DNA from: an uncultured Collinsella sp.
GTDB lineage: Bacteria; Actinomycetota; Coriobacteriia; Coriobacteriales; Coriobacteriaceae
Length of the DNA: 64,000 bases
Reading direction: 5' to 3'
NCBI GenBank assembly: GCA_900758375.1
Contig: CAAERJ010000050.1
Location: 1-64,000, forward strand
The translations under genes were made by a program, and so were the position numbers. The notes below the pieces were generated by a model. It was not told where the DNA came from. It searched no databases and saw nothing but the letters and a program-made list of their open reading frames with translations. Positions 15,909 to 25,010 of the stretch are shown here, one piece after another. Each line of letters opens with the position of its first letter. The first letter of the stretch is position 1.

Positions 15909-16766
15909 TTAGTTCTCCCCCTTATCCTGCTTGCCCAGATATGCCTCGATAACGGCGTCGTTGTTCTGGATCTCCTCGGCCGTACCCTTGGCAATGACCT
16001 TGCCAAAGTTGAGCACGCAGATGCCCTCGCAGATGTTCATAACGAGCGACATATCATGCTCGATAAGCATGATGGCGATGCCGAAGGTGTCACGAATCTT
16101 GACGATGTTCTCCATAAGCTCCGCGGTCTCGGACGGGTTCATGCCGGCGGCAGGCTCATCGAGCAGCAGCAGCTTGGGGTTGGTGGCAAGCGCGCGGACG
16201 ATCTCCAGACGACGCTGTGCGCCGTAAGGCAGCGATCCGGCCTGCTCGTTTGCCAGATGCTCCATATCAAAGATGGACAGCAGCTCCATGGCGCGCTCGT
16301 GAGCAGCCTTCTCGTGCTTCCAATACGTCGGCAGGCGCAGCACGCCCTCAAAGCCGGAGTAACGCTCCTGGTTATGCAGGCCGACCTTGACGTTATCCTC
16401 CACCGTCATGGTGTTGAATAGGCGAATGTTCTGGAAGGTACGGGCAATACCCATGCGGTTGACCTGGTAGACCGACTTGCCCGAGGTGTCCTCGCCGTCG
16501 AGCAGGATGGTGCCATGCGTGGGCTGGTACACCTTGGTGAGCAGGTTGAAGACCGTGGTCTTGCCGGCGCCGTTGGGACCGATCAGACCGGCGATCTCGG
16601 TCTTGCCGATAGTCAGGCTAAAGTCGTCGACTGCCTTAAGGCCACCGAACTCAATGCCCAGGTGGATGCACTCGAGTGCAGGGCGCTCGCCCAGGTCACG
16701 ATCGGGAACGATGGCGCCAGAAGGATACGGGACCATCTTGCCCTTCTTGAACTCAAATTTACTGGG
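15909..16766 (-). CDS. livG: Branched-chain amino acid ABC transporter ATPase LivG
   Basis: This 285-residue ABC ATPase has Walker A GPNGAGKTT, a Q-loop region (ARTFQNIRLF), Walker B LLLLDEPAAGM and the LivG-type long C-terminal tail. The signature motif is LPYGAQRRLE, normal for LivG. I chose the ATG at 16766, which has AAGGAGGT 8 bases upstream and overlaps the livM stop by a few bases, over the in-frame start at 16796. It forms the ATPase pair with LivF. Confidence 0.92.
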   Translation of the reverse strand, partial: PSKFEFKKGKMVPYPSGAIVPDRDLGERPALECIHLGIEFGGLKAVDDFSLTIGKTEIAGLIGPNGAGKTTVFNLLTKVYQPTHGTILLDGEDTSGKSVYQVNRMGIARTFQNIRLFNTMTVEDNVKVGLHNQERYSGFEGVLRLPTYWKHEKAAHERAMELLSIFDMEHLANEQAGSLPYGAQRRLEIVRALATNPKLLLLDEPAAGMNPSETAELMENIVKIRDTFGIAIMLIEHDMSLVMNICEGICVLNFGKVIAKGTAEEIQNNDAVIEAYLGKQDKGEN

Positions 16767-17838
16767 CATCGGCTGCCACCTCCTTCTTGGAAGCAAAGCG
16801 GTCCTTGACGCGACCGAAGAACGCCTTGAGCTGCGGGTTGTTGGTAAAAATCATGACCAGGATCAGCACGATGGCATAGATGAGCATGCGGTAGTCCGAG
16901 AACTGACGAAGCAGCTCGGGAAGCACCGTGAGCAACGCCGCCGCGATGACGGAACCGCGCATATTGCCCAGACCGCCCAGGACCACGAACACCAGGATGA
17001 GGATCGACGTGTTGAAGTCGAACTTGGTGGCGGAGAGCTGCGAGAAGTTACCGCCGAAGAGAGCTCCGGCAGCACCGGCGAGGGCAGCGGAAACCACGAA
17101 GGCAATCATGCGGTACTCCGTGACGGAGATGCCTACGGACTCGGCTGCAATCTTGTTATCGCGCACGGCCATAATGGCACGGCCGGTACGGCTGCGGACC
17201 AGGTTGAGCACGATCACGAGTGCGACCATGACCAGGATGGCACCGGCGAGGAAGGTCGAGTACGTCGACACGCCCGAGGCGCCCTGGGCGCCCTTGATGA
17301 TGGCGGTGCCGTCCTCGAGCAGGTGCAGGTCGTCGATCGTAGAGTTGCCCGTGATGTTAAAAATCACGTGCAGGCCGCGGGAGTCGACGCCCACAATGAG
17401 GCAGGTGACGATCTCTTTGATGATCTCGCCAAAAGCCAGGGTCACGATGGCCAGATAGTCGCCGCTCAGGCGCAGGACCGGGATACCAATCAAGAAGCCC
17501 AAGATGGCAGCGGCGATAGCGCCGACCACAATGCTGATGATCAGACGCATCGGATCGGACGGAACGGCGCTCTCCAGCGCGACGGCGGTGACGATGCCCG
17601 TGTAGGCACCGACGCTCATAAAGCCCGCGTGGCCCAGCGACAAGTCGCCCGCGATGCCGACGACGAGGTTGAGGGAAATGGCCATGACGATATAGGCCGT
17701 GATGGGAACCAGCTGACCGGCGATCATGCGCGGAATCATGTGGTTAGACTGCATAAAGAACACGATGGCGAAGGCCACGATGCACATGGCGTACGTGACA
17801 AAGTCGTGACGCGTCTGCTTGTCTTTAAGAAACTTCAT
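16759..17838 (-). CDS. livM: Branched-chain amino acid ABC transporter permease LivM
   Basis: This roughly 359-residue inner-membrane permease has about ten hydrophobic segments and the LivM/LivH family signature (SLNLVVGIAGDLSLGHAGFMSVGAYTG, and near the end an EAA-like GIS...EYRMIAFVVSAALAGAAGAL). It pairs with LivH to form the channel. The start is uncertain: ATG at 17838 with AGGTGA upstream, or GTG at 17847 directly after the livH stop. The C-terminus overlaps the livG start. Confidence 0.9.
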   Translation of the reverse strand: MKFLKDKQTRHDFVTYAMCIVAFAIVFFMQSNHMIPRMIAGQLVPITAYIVMAISLNLVVGIAGDLSLGHAGFMSVGAYTGIVTAVALESAVPSDPMRLIISIVVGAIAAAILGFLIGIPVLRLSGDYLAIVTLAFGEIIKEIVTCLIVGVDSRGLHVIFNITGNSTIDDLHLLEDGTAIIKGAQGASGVSTYSTFLAGAILVMVALVIVLNLVRSRTGRAIMAVRDNKIAAESVGISVTEYRMIAFVVSAALAGAAGALFGGNFSQLSATKFDFNTSILILVFVVLGGLGNMRGSVIAAALLTVLPELLRQFSDYRMLIYAIVLILVMIFTNNPQLKAFFGRVKDRFASKKEVAADAQ

Positions 17839-17847
17839 AACGCTCAC

Positions 17848-18729
17848 CTACACCTTCTCGGGGACGTACTTGCCCAAGAGGCCGGCAGGCTTGACGAGCA
17901 GGACGATGATCAAAACACCAAAGACGATGGAGTTGGCAAGGCTCGTGGAAATGTAAGCCTGCGCCATCGCCTCGATGATGCCGATGAGAATGCCACCGAC
18001 AAAGGCACCGGGGATGGAGCCGATGCCGCCGAAGACGGCGGCGTCGAAGGCCTTGATGCCAGGCATGGCACCCGTCGTGGGCTGCAGCACCGGCGAGTAG
18101 GAGCACAGGAGCACGCCGGCGATGGCGGCAAGCGCCGAGCCGATGGCAAACGTCATCGAGATGGTGCGGTTGACGTTGATGCCCATGAGCTGAGCGGCGG
18201 CCTTGTCCTCGGACACGGCGCGCATGGCCTTGCCCATCTTGGTCTTACCTGTAAAGAACATCAGGCCGGCCATGATAACCAGGCAGGCGACGATGGTGAC
18301 GAGCGAGACGGCGCTTACGTTGAACTTGGCCAAGAACTCCGGCACCTGGAAGGTGACGAGCGAAGTGAAGTTCTTGGGCGTGGCGCCCCACAGAAGCTGC
18401 GCGGCGTTCTGCAGGAAGTAAGACACGCCGATAGCCGTGATCAGAACGGCCAGCGGGCCTGCTTGGCGCAGCGGCTTATAGGCCAGACCCTCGATGAGAA
18501 CGCCGAGAACCGTGCAGACCACACAAGAAAGAATTACAGATACCCAGCCCGGGAGGCCGAGATACGACGTGGCGCAGAACGAGACATAGGCACCGACCAT
18601 GATGACGTCGCCGTGAGCGAAGTTCAGCATCTTGGCGATACCGTAGACCATGGTGTAGCCCAACGCGATGATGGCGTAGACGCTGCCCATGGACAGGCCG
18701 TTGACCAGGTATTGGATAAAGACCGTCAT
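17848..18729 (-). CDS. livH: Branched-chain amino acid ABC transporter permease LivH
   Basis: This 293-residue permease has about eight membrane segments. The LivH signature is near the N-terminus (LVNGLSMGSVYAIIALGYTMVYGIAKMLNFAHGD) and the cytoplasmic loop motif AVSEDKAAAQLMGINVNRT is present. I chose the ATG at 18729, with AAGGGGG nine bases upstream; an upstream in-frame frame is open but lacks a good site. It lies 139 bases after livK and directly before livM. Confidence 0.92.
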   Translation of the reverse strand: MTVFIQYLVNGLSMGSVYAIIALGYTMVYGIAKMLNFAHGDVIMVGAYVSFCATSYLGLPGWVSVILSCVVCTVLGVLIEGLAYKPLRQAGPLAVLITAIGVSYFLQNAAQLLWGATPKNFTSLVTFQVPEFLAKFNVSAVSLVTIVACLVIMAGLMFFTGKTKMGKAMRAVSEDKAAAQLMGINVNRTISMTFAIGSALAAIAGVLLCSYSPVLQPTTGAMPGIKAFDAAVFGGIGSIPGAFVGGILIGIIEAMAQAYISTSLANSIVFGVLIIVLLVKPAGLLGKYVPEKV

Positions 18730-18868
18730 GTTCCACATCCCCCTTTCGAATAGGTTTCCAGTTGATGTATGAAACAGGGACGTTACATCGTCCCTAGATA
18801 CCAAGCAAGCAGGGAAGGCCAAAACCTCCCCTGCTTGGGATCAAAACCGCTCTATGTAAGGCGGCCAA

Positions 18869-20056
18869 TTAGGCCTGTACGTACTTGCCGTCGGTGATGA
18901 CGTACGCCGTGGGCTCCTTCTGAACCTGGCCCTTATCGTTCCAGGTGAGCTTGCCGGTCAGACCGTCAACGGTAATCTTGAGCATAGCCTTGGACAGCTT
19001 CTCGGCGACCTCGGTCGGGTCGGCGTCGACACCAAGACCGGCCTCCTTGACGGCCTCGGCCACCGCGTGCACGCCGTCGTAGGCGTCGGCGGCAAACTGG
19101 TCGGGGGTATCGCCGTACTTATCCTTGTAAGCGTTAACGAAGTCGGCGTTCTTCTCGTCGTCGGCGGAGAACGGGGTCATGAGCAGCAGACCCTCAGCAA
19201 GAGAGGTATCGAAGCCCTCAACGCCCAGGATACCGTCCATGCCGTCGCAGCCCATCATCTTGACATCGTAGCCCATGTCCTTGGCGTTCTTGAGCAGGAC
19301 GGACGCCGGCGTATAGTAGATCGGCGCAAAAATCATGGTGGCGCCAGCCTGCTTGGCCTTGGTCAGCTGGTTGGTAAAGCTCGTGGCGGAGTCGTCCTTA
19401 AAGGTCTCCTCGTCAACAATCTCGAGCTTGGACTCAGCGGCCTGGGCCTTAAAGGAATCTGCGATGCCCGAAGAATAGGCGTCGCCGGAGTTATAGAACA
19501 GCACGAACTTCTCGTCCGCATACTTCTGCGCCAGGAACTTGGCAGCGTTGACACCCTGGTTGGGGTCGGTGAAGCAAACCTGGAAGACGCAATCCTTGCC
19601 GTCGGTGACGTCCTCGGAGGACGCGGACGGGGTTATCATGAACGTCTTGGGGTCGTTACCGCACTCGGCGGCAACGGCAACCGACGCACCCGTGGTGGTC
19701 GGGCCGACGAGGGCCTGCATGCCCCAGTCGAGCAGGGTATTGAAGGCGTTGACGGCCTTCTCGCCGTCGGCCTGGTCATCCTCGGCCTTGCTGGCAAGCG
19801 GCAGCTCCTTGGTCGAGAAATCCTTGCAGCCAAGCTCGACACCCTGGGTAACGGACTTGCCGTAGGACGCGTTGGCGCCGGTCAGCGGGCCGATGGTGCC
19901 GATCTTAAACGAAGCGTCGCCCGAAGCGGAACCGCTATCGCCGCCGTTGGAGGAGCAGCCGGCTAGAATGGACATCGCCCCCAGACCTGCTGCGCTCGCG
20001 ATAACGCTCCTGCGATTCATAACAGGGTTCAATGACTTACCGGTGAGGCTCGACAT
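18869..20056 (-). CDS. livK: Branched-chain amino acid-binding lipoprotein LivK
   Basis: This 395-residue extracellular substrate-binding protein captures the amino acid for LivHMGF. An N-terminal signal with the lipobox ILAGC at about residues 31-35 shows a lipid-anchored protein, as expected in a Gram-positive. The type I periplasmic binding fold of the Leu/Ile/Val family (KIGTIGPLTGANASYGKSVTQG and later regions) is complete. AGGAG lies 6 bases before the ATG; a second ATG 12 codons on could also serve. It leads the operon, and the longer gap to livH suggests extra binding-protein transcript. Confidence 0.92.
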   Translation of the reverse strand: MSSLTGKSLNPVMNRRSVIASAAGLGAMSILAGCSSNGGDSGSASGDASFKIGTIGPLTGANASYGKSVTQGVELGCKDFSTKELPLASKAEDDQADGEKAVNAFNTLLDWGMQALVGPTTTGASVAVAAECGNDPKTFMITPSASSEDVTDGKDCVFQVCFTDPNQGVNAAKFLAQKYADEKFVLFYNSGDAYSSGIADSFKAQAAESKLEIVDEETFKDDSATSFTNQLTKAKQAGATMIFAPIYYTPASVLLKNAKDMGYDVKMMGCDGMDGILGVEGFDTSLAEGLLLMTPFSADDEKNADFVNAYKDKYGDTPDQFAADAYDGVHAVAEAVKEAGLGVDADPTEVAEKLSKAMLKITVDGLTGKLTWNDKGQVQKEPTAYVITDGKYVQA

Positions 20057-20144
20057 GCGGCTCTCCTCTCAAATCTCGTCGGGTTTTGGTTACCCGACAG
20101 GCCATCCTTCGCCGTGTCCGGCGTTCGCAAAATAGTAGACGCTT

Positions 20145-20172
20145 TAGTTAAGGAAAGTGGCGATTATTTCAA
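20145..20172 (-). promoter_or_regulatory. Candidate promoter of the liv operon
   Basis: On the minus strand TTGAAA (20172-20167), 16 bases, then TAACTA (20150-20145), about 90 bases before the livK ATG. This is in the only AT-rich stretch of the 20057-20325 space, which holds no gene. The -10 is a poor match. Confidence 0.3.
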
Positions 20173-20325
20173 CTTTTCTTTGGATTTGTTCATTTATCCA
20201 TAATCATGCGTATTTCTGTCGGTTTATGCAGTTTAGCCACTTTATTGTGTGAAAGTAATGTTTCCGTTCTGTTACAGGCGTCCCCGCCCTGAATAAAACG
20301 ACCCCACCGGTCCCGATATATGCAC

Positions 20326-20630
20326 TTAGGCGGCGATGTACTTGCCGTCCTGAATCACATATGCCGTAGCGGGCTTTTCAACCTGGCCCTTGTCGTTCCA
20401 CGTCAGCTCGCCCGTCAGGCCCTCGATCTTGATCTTGCGCATGGCCTTGGTCGGCTGGTTGATAAAGCTCGTGGAGGAGTCGTCCTTAAAGGTCTCGGTA
20501 TCGACGATGTCGAGCTTGGATGCCTTGGCCTGCTCGGCAAAGGCGTCGGCGATCTCGCCCGAGACGGCGACGGCGGCACCGGTGGTGACGGGGCCGACGA
20601 GCGCCTGCATGCCCCAGTCGCACAGGGCAA
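20326..20630 (-). pseudogene. Internally deleted livK relic
   Basis: Three separate pieces of a LivK-like binding protein are joined in one open frame of 94 residues. Piece 1 matches the region DWGMQALVGPxTTGAxVAV. Piece 2 matches the part around SKLEIVDEETFKDDSATSF. Piece 3 matches the last ~35 residues (TVDGLTGKLTWNDKGQV to the end). In livK these lie about 100 and 150 residues apart, so two in-frame deletions are inferred. The signal peptide and most of the binding fold are gone, so it cannot be a working binding protein. Homology starts a few codons before the first ATG, at about 20625. It lies just upstream of the liv operon on the same strand, likely a decayed paralogue from a tandem duplication. 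Confidence 0.8.
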
Positions 20631-20828
20631 ACCTTATGGTGCAAACGTTGACAGTTTGTTACGGAAGTTCGTTTGTAGCGAGCGTGTTTCCAAGGTTTCC
20701 GCAGCGTTTCGGGGGTGCCGTTTTGTGCGACTCCTGTTAACTGGCGAGCACGCGCCCTCGGTTCACGCTAGAATGCACTCAACCTTTAAGCGGTTATTCC
20801 ATCCATAAGATGCACGAAGGAGCTATCT

Positions 20829-22172
20829 ATGAGCGAACCCCTGCGCACCGTGAACGTCGGCCTCATCGGTCTGGGAACCGTCGGCGGCGGCGTGGCCCGT
20901 CTGATCAAGAGCCACCACGATGAGTACCTGGCAGCCTACGGCATCGACCTTAAGCTGACCCGCGCCTGCGCGCTTGCCTGGGAGCAGGCCGAGGCGGCAG
21001 GCATTGAGCGCGAGGCCTTTACGAGCGACTGGCACGATGTCGTCACCGACCCCGCCGTCGACATCGTCGTCGAGCTGATCGGCGGCGAGCATCCCGCAAC
21101 CGAGATCTTCACCACTGCCTTTGAGCACGGCAAGCACGTCGTCTCTGCCAACAAGGCCCTGCTGGGCCGTCACGTCGAGACGCTTGCCAAGAAGGCACGC
21201 GCGTGCGGCGTGCAGATTAAGTGCGAGGCCAGCTGCGGCGGCGGCATCCCCATCGTGAGCACGCTTGAGCACGATCTGGTGGGCAACAAGATCCTGACCA
21301 TCGCCGGCATCCTCAACGGCACCACCAACTACATCCTGTCGCGCATGGACGCCGAGGGCGCCGATTACGCCGACGTGCTCGCCGATGCACAGGCCAAGGG
21401 CTATGCCGAGGCCGACCCGTCCGCCGACGTCGACGGCTTCGATGCCGCCAGCAAGACGGCGATCCTCGCCTCCATCGGCTTTGGCACCCGCGTGACCACC
21501 GATGATGTGTACCAGCAGGGTATCCGCACCATCGGCGCCGAGGACATCGCCCAGGCCCGCGAGCTCGGCTACACCATTAAGCTGCTCGGCATCGCCCGCA
21601 ACACCGACGCCGGCGTCGACGTCCGCGTGCATCCCACGCTGATCCCCGCCGACCACATGCTTGCCAAGGTCAACGGCGCCATGAACGCTGTTTACGTAGT
21701 GGGCGATGCCGTGGGCGAGACCATGTTCTACGGTGCCGGCGCAGGCTCCTTCCCCACCGCGAGCGCCGTCGTGGGCGATATCCTGTCGCTCTCCGAGCAG
21801 ATCAGCCGGGGCGTGGCTCCGCTGCCCGAGATTGAGCCCTATGGTCACAACCTCGCCTTTAAGCCCATGGACGAGCTCCAGACCAAGTACTATGTGCGCC
21901 TGAAGGTCGCCGACCGCGTGGGCGCCCTGTCCGAGACGGTCGACATCTTTGCCAAGCACAACATTTCGATCTCGCTCATCAACCAAGTCGAGGACGGCAA
22001 GTCGGGTGTCAGCGATGCCTGCTCGGTCATCTTCCTGACGCACCGCGCACTCGAGAAGGACGTCCAGGCTGCCGCCGCGGAGCTTGCCAGCGTCGACTGC
22101 GTGGCCGAGGTCGCCAACGTCCTGCGCATCGAGGACGTTGAGGCCTGGACCGAAGGTGTCATGGCCAACTAG
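20829..22172 (+). CDS. hom: Homoserine dehydrogenase with ACT domain
   Basis: This 447-residue enzyme reduces aspartate semialdehyde to homoserine, the branch point to threonine, methionine and isoleucine. The N-terminal Rossmann motif is GLIGLGTVGGG (11-21), followed by the catalytic homoserine dehydrogenase domain (ASCGGGIPIVSTL, GILNGTTNYIL, EADPSADVDGFDAA). A C-terminal ACT domain (about 355-435) implies feedback control by an amino acid, usually threonine. AAGGAG lies 8 bases before the ATG. A perfect TTGACA at 20648-20653 may be the -35 of its promoter. No leader peptide or T-box is apparent. Confidence 0.96.
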   Translation: MSEPLRTVNVGLIGLGTVGGGVARLIKSHHDEYLAAYGIDLKLTRACALAWEQAEAAGIEREAFTSDWHDVVTDPAVDIVVELIGGEHPATEIFTTAFEHGKHVVSANKALLGRHVETLAKKARACGVQIKCEASCGGGIPIVSTLEHDLVGNKILTIAGILNGTTNYILSRMDAEGADYADVLADAQAKGYAEADPSADVDGFDAASKTAILASIGFGTRVTTDDVYQQGIRTIGAEDIAQARELGYTIKLLGIARNTDAGVDVRVHPTLIPADHMLAKVNGAMNAVYVVGDAVGETMFYGAGAGSFPTASAVVGDILSLSEQISRGVAPLPEIEPYGHNLAFKPMDELQTKYYVRLKVADRVGALSETVDIFAKHNISISLINQVEDGKSGVSDACSVIFLTHRALEKDVQAAAAELASVDCVAEVANVLRIEDVEAWTEGVMAN

Positions 22173-22201
22173 CCCGATTCTCGGCAAATCAAATAACGCA
22201 T

Positions 22202-22240
22202 GAGGGGCTCCCGTCCGATTGGATGGGAGCCCCTTTTAGT
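22202..22240 (+). terminator. Terminator of hom
   Basis: GGGGCTCCCGTCC (22204-22216) pairs with GGATGGGAGCCCC (22221-22233), followed by TTTTAGTT. Confidence 0.85.
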
Positions 22241-22281
22241 TACATCTTTTGCACGAAGTGGTCGACTAACGTTTGAACAAC

Positions 22282-22296
22282 TTGACCGTTCGTCAA
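22282..22296. promoter_or_regulatory. Inverted repeat upstream of the SDR gene
   Basis: TTGAC-CGTTC-GTCAA forms a 5-base-arm inverted repeat about 100 bases before the SDR start. It is a possible operator; the short arms make chance plausible. Confidence 0.25.
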
Positions 22297-22392
22297 CAAC
22301 CGTGGATACCGTTTGCCGATATGCGACGGCAGCTGTATTTTGCCGCCGCTATGCTGTGCCGTGTATGTCCGCCCGCGATGAGAGGAAGCACC

Positions 22393-23142
22393 ATGTTGCT
22401 CGAGGGCAAGAAAGCAATCATCACCGGAGGCACGCGCGGTATCGGCTATGCCATCGCCTGCCGTTTTATCGAGGAAGGCGCTGCCGTCACCGTCTTTGGC
22501 TCGCGCCAGGAGACTGCCGACGCGGCCGTTGAGAAGCTGGCGGCCGCCTATCCCGACGCCAAGGTCTGGGGTCGCTCCTGCGACCTCACCTCACTCGAAG
22601 CCGTGACCGAGGCCTTTACCCAGGCTGCAGCCGATATGGGCGGTCTCGATACGGTCGTCAACAACGCCGGAATCTCCCAGCGCTCACCCCTTTTGGACTA
22701 TACAGCCGAGGAGTTCGCCAAAGTTATGGACCTCAACGTCGTCGCCGTCTTTAACGGTCACCAGGCTGCCGCCAAGATCATGACCGAGGCCGGCCACGGC
22801 GGCACCATCACTACCACAAGCTCGATGGTCGCCAAGTACGGCCAGCCCTCTGGCGTCGGCTACCCCACGTCTAAGTTTGCCGTCAACGGCATGGTCCAGT
22901 CGCTCTCGCGCGAGCTCGCCCCCATGGGCATTCGCGTCAACGCCGTTGCCCCAGGCGTAACCAAGACCGATATGGTCGCCAACCTGCCCGAAGAGGTCAT
23001 CAAGCCCATCATCGCCACTATTCCGCTCGGTCGCATGGGCGAGCCCGAGGACGTTGCCAACGCCTTCGTTTTCCTTGCGAGCGACATGTCCTCCTATGTC
23101 ACGGGCGCCATCCTCCCCGTCGACGGGGCAGCCCGCTCCTAA
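22393..23142 (+). CDS. Short-chain dehydrogenase/reductase (FabG-like)
   Basis: This 249-residue classical SDR has the cofactor motif TGGTRGIG (11-18), NNAG, and the catalytic Ser and YPTSK with Tyr and Lys in place. The C-terminus (TGAILPVDGA) is typical of FabG and hydroxysteroid dehydrogenases. In a gut Coriobacterium a hydroxysteroid (bile acid) role is possible, but it cannot be told from a 3-oxoacyl reductase or sugar-alcohol dehydrogenase by eye. It is not in a fatty acid operon. I chose the ATG at 22393, with AGGA 6 bases upstream. Confidence 0.85.
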   Translation: MLLEGKKAIITGGTRGIGYAIACRFIEEGAAVTVFGSRQETADAAVEKLAAAYPDAKVWGRSCDLTSLEAVTEAFTQAAADMGGLDTVVNNAGISQRSPLLDYTAEEFAKVMDLNVVAVFNGHQAAAKIMTEAGHGGTITTTSSMVAKYGQPSGVGYPTSKFAVNGMVQSLSRELAPMGIRVNAVAPGVTKTDMVANLPEEVIKPIIATIPLGRMGEPEDVANAFVFLASDMSSYVTGAILPVDGAARS

Positions 23143-23184
23143 AGGTCGAAAGTTTCGGCTTCGAACCTCAACAGAGTTCAACGC

Positions 23185-23230
23185 AAAAGGCGCGCTGTCC
23201 GCATCAACCGCAGGCAGCGCGCCTTCTATT
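23185..23230. terminator. Two-way terminator between the SDR and antiporter genes
   Basis: AAGGCGCGCTG (23187-23197) pairs with CAGCGCGCCTT (23215-23225), with A-rich and T-rich flanks, in the space between two convergent genes. Confidence 0.75.
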
Positions 23231-23263
23231 ATTTGGACGGAACCCGTATCCCGACATTCCTTG

Positions 23264-24826
23264 CTACTTGCCGTCGTCGTCCTGGGCTTCATCGCGCGCG
23301 TAGAGCTCCAGCATGCGGCGGCGGTATTCGTGTACGGCGAGCTTGGCGCGCTCAAGGCGGCGGCGCTCACGCGGAGTCAGCTCGGACGGGTCAACCTCAT
23401 CACCATAGGTCTTATCGGCAAGAAGACGCGCCGCGTCCACGATGCGGGCATCGATGTGGCCGCTCGCCGCCTCGGCGGAAAGACGCTCGGCAATCGTATC
23501 GAGCGTAGGCAGGCCCTCGAATACGCGACCATGGCCATGTGAGGTCAGCAGCTCGTGCTCGCGTGCGAGCAGGCTCGCCAAATCGTGATGGGCGCGCAGG
23601 ATGTCAAGTGCATCGGATGGATGCTCGGCAACCTCTGCCACGGCGGCGACCGGCGCGGCGTCGACCACGCGGTAGAAGAGCTGCGCGAGCAATGGCATCA
23701 AGAACACCGTGATGGCACCGGCGGCAACCATGACCGACGCAATATCTTGCGACAGCGCGCCCGCGTTGACGGCCACGCTCGTTACGGCAACGATGATCGG
23801 CAGCGCCGTGGTGCAGTAGAGCGCCACGGTAATGCGGCCATACGCCGACACATCGCGCGTCACGGGACAAATGCTCATAGAGATGAGAATGGGCACGGCA
23901 CGAATGATCAGCAGCGCCAAGATAAAGCCCACGAGCAGCCCGGGGCGCGACACCACGGCCGTCAGGTCGATCTTAGCGCCCGACACGGTAAAGAACACCG
24001 GGATCAAAAAGCCGTAGGCCAGGCCGTCGAGCTTGGTCTCAAGCGTATGGTTGCCCTCGGGGATGATATAGCGCAGGACAAAGCCGGCGGCAAAAGCGCC
24101 CAATACGATATCGAGGCTAAAGATGGCCGAGAACGCCACGAGCGTGACCAAAATAAGCACTGTCAGGCGTACGAACGTCTGCGACGTGGTATCGGCGCGC
24201 TCCTCGACAAACGCAAAGAAGCGGCTGCCGACGCGTTTGGAGCGGCTGGGGACCACGGCAAGCAGCACGCACACGGCGGCAAATAAGCCCAAGATCAGCA
24301 GCGTCTCGATGCCCGTACGGGCAGACAGCAGTACCGACATGGCGAGCACGGGGCCGAGCTCGCCCCACGTACCATAGGCAAGAATCGAATCACCGACGCG
24401 CGTTCCGGCAAGCAACCGCTCGCGCAAGATGGGCATGAGCGCCCCAAGCGCCGTCGAGGTCAAGGCGAGCGTCACGGCGATACCGTCGAAATGGCTGACC
24501 GAGAACCACGGGGTAAAGCGCACGGCGAGCCAGGCGATACAAAATGTGACAGCCCACGTGGCCATACCGTAGCGGCCCTCGACGCCCGTGATGTTCTTGG
24601 GATCGATCTCAAAGCCGGCAAGCAGGAACAAAAATGCCAGACCGAGCTCTGACACGAGCGAGACCTCGGCATCTACATGGATGACGCCAAGCATATGGGG
24701 TCCCAGCACCGCGCCGAACACGAGCAAAAAGACCGTTTCGGGAACGGGCTTTCCGGGAATCGCCGAGGCGATGAAGGGGCTTGCAAAGGCCACGAGCGCG
24801 ATGATGGCGAGTGAAACGAATGCCAT
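23264..24826 (-). CDS. CPA2-family cation:proton antiporter
   Basis: This 520-residue protein has 12-13 hydrophobic segments over residues 1-390. Family features include LGLAFLFLLAGFEIDP, LTSTALGALMPILRE and a later FFTVSGAKIDL, as in KefB/NapA-like monovalent cation:proton antiporters. The charged C-terminal tail (about 400-520) is soluble and helical. It lacks a recognisable TrkA-N/RCK nucleotide-binding domain, so it differs from the full KefB/C. The likely role is K+ or Na+ exchange for pH or cation balance. It diverges from purL. Confidence 0.87.
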   Translation of the reverse strand: MAFVSLAIIALVAFASPFIASAIPGKPVPETVFLLVFGAVLGPHMLGVIHVDAEVSLVSELGLAFLFLLAGFEIDPKNITGVEGRYGMATWAVTFCIAWLAVRFTPWFSVSHFDGIAVTLALTSTALGALMPILRERLLAGTRVGDSILAYGTWGELGPVLAMSVLLSARTGIETLLILGLFAAVCVLLAVVPSRSKRVGSRFFAFVEERADTTSQTFVRLTVLILVTLVAFSAIFSLDIVLGAFAAGFVLRYIIPEGNHTLETKLDGLAYGFLIPVFFTVSGAKIDLTAVVSRPGLLVGFILALLIIRAVPILISMSICPVTRDVSAYGRITVALYCTTALPIIVAVTSVAVNAGALSQDIASVMVAAGAITVFLMPLLAQLFYRVVDAAPVAAVAEVAEHPSDALDILRAHHDLASLLAREHELLTSHGHGRVFEGLPTLDTIAERLSAEAASGHIDARIVDAARLLADKTYGDEVDPSELTPRERRRLERAKLAVHEYRRRMLELYARDEAQDDDGK

Positions 24827-25010
24827 GTGATGCCTTTCTCTTGTTTGCGCATCACTGTAGCACCCTCGCCGTCCTCAACGCGCCGCGAGCTGTCGTATCA
24901 TAGTGAGGTTTACAAACATGTGGCTCAAGGCGACCGCAGGGCAGACCCCGCAAACCGACCGCTGCCGCATACCGTACCGTACGCCCAACCGATCAGGAAG
25001 GCAGGAACCA

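Noticed and set aside
16477..18753. 758-residue plus-strand ORF antisense to livG, livM and livH
   Set aside because: It mirrors conserved transporter genes on the other strand; the translation is rich in His, Gly, Asp and Arg with no family. A GC-rich codon artefact.
20823..22187. 454-residue minus-strand ORF over hom
   Set aside because: hom on the plus strand is unmistakable; the antisense frame has no motif.
24850..25010. Purine riboswitch before purL
   Set aside because: No purine-aptamer-like conserved core or terminator hairpin was seen in the 160-base leader.
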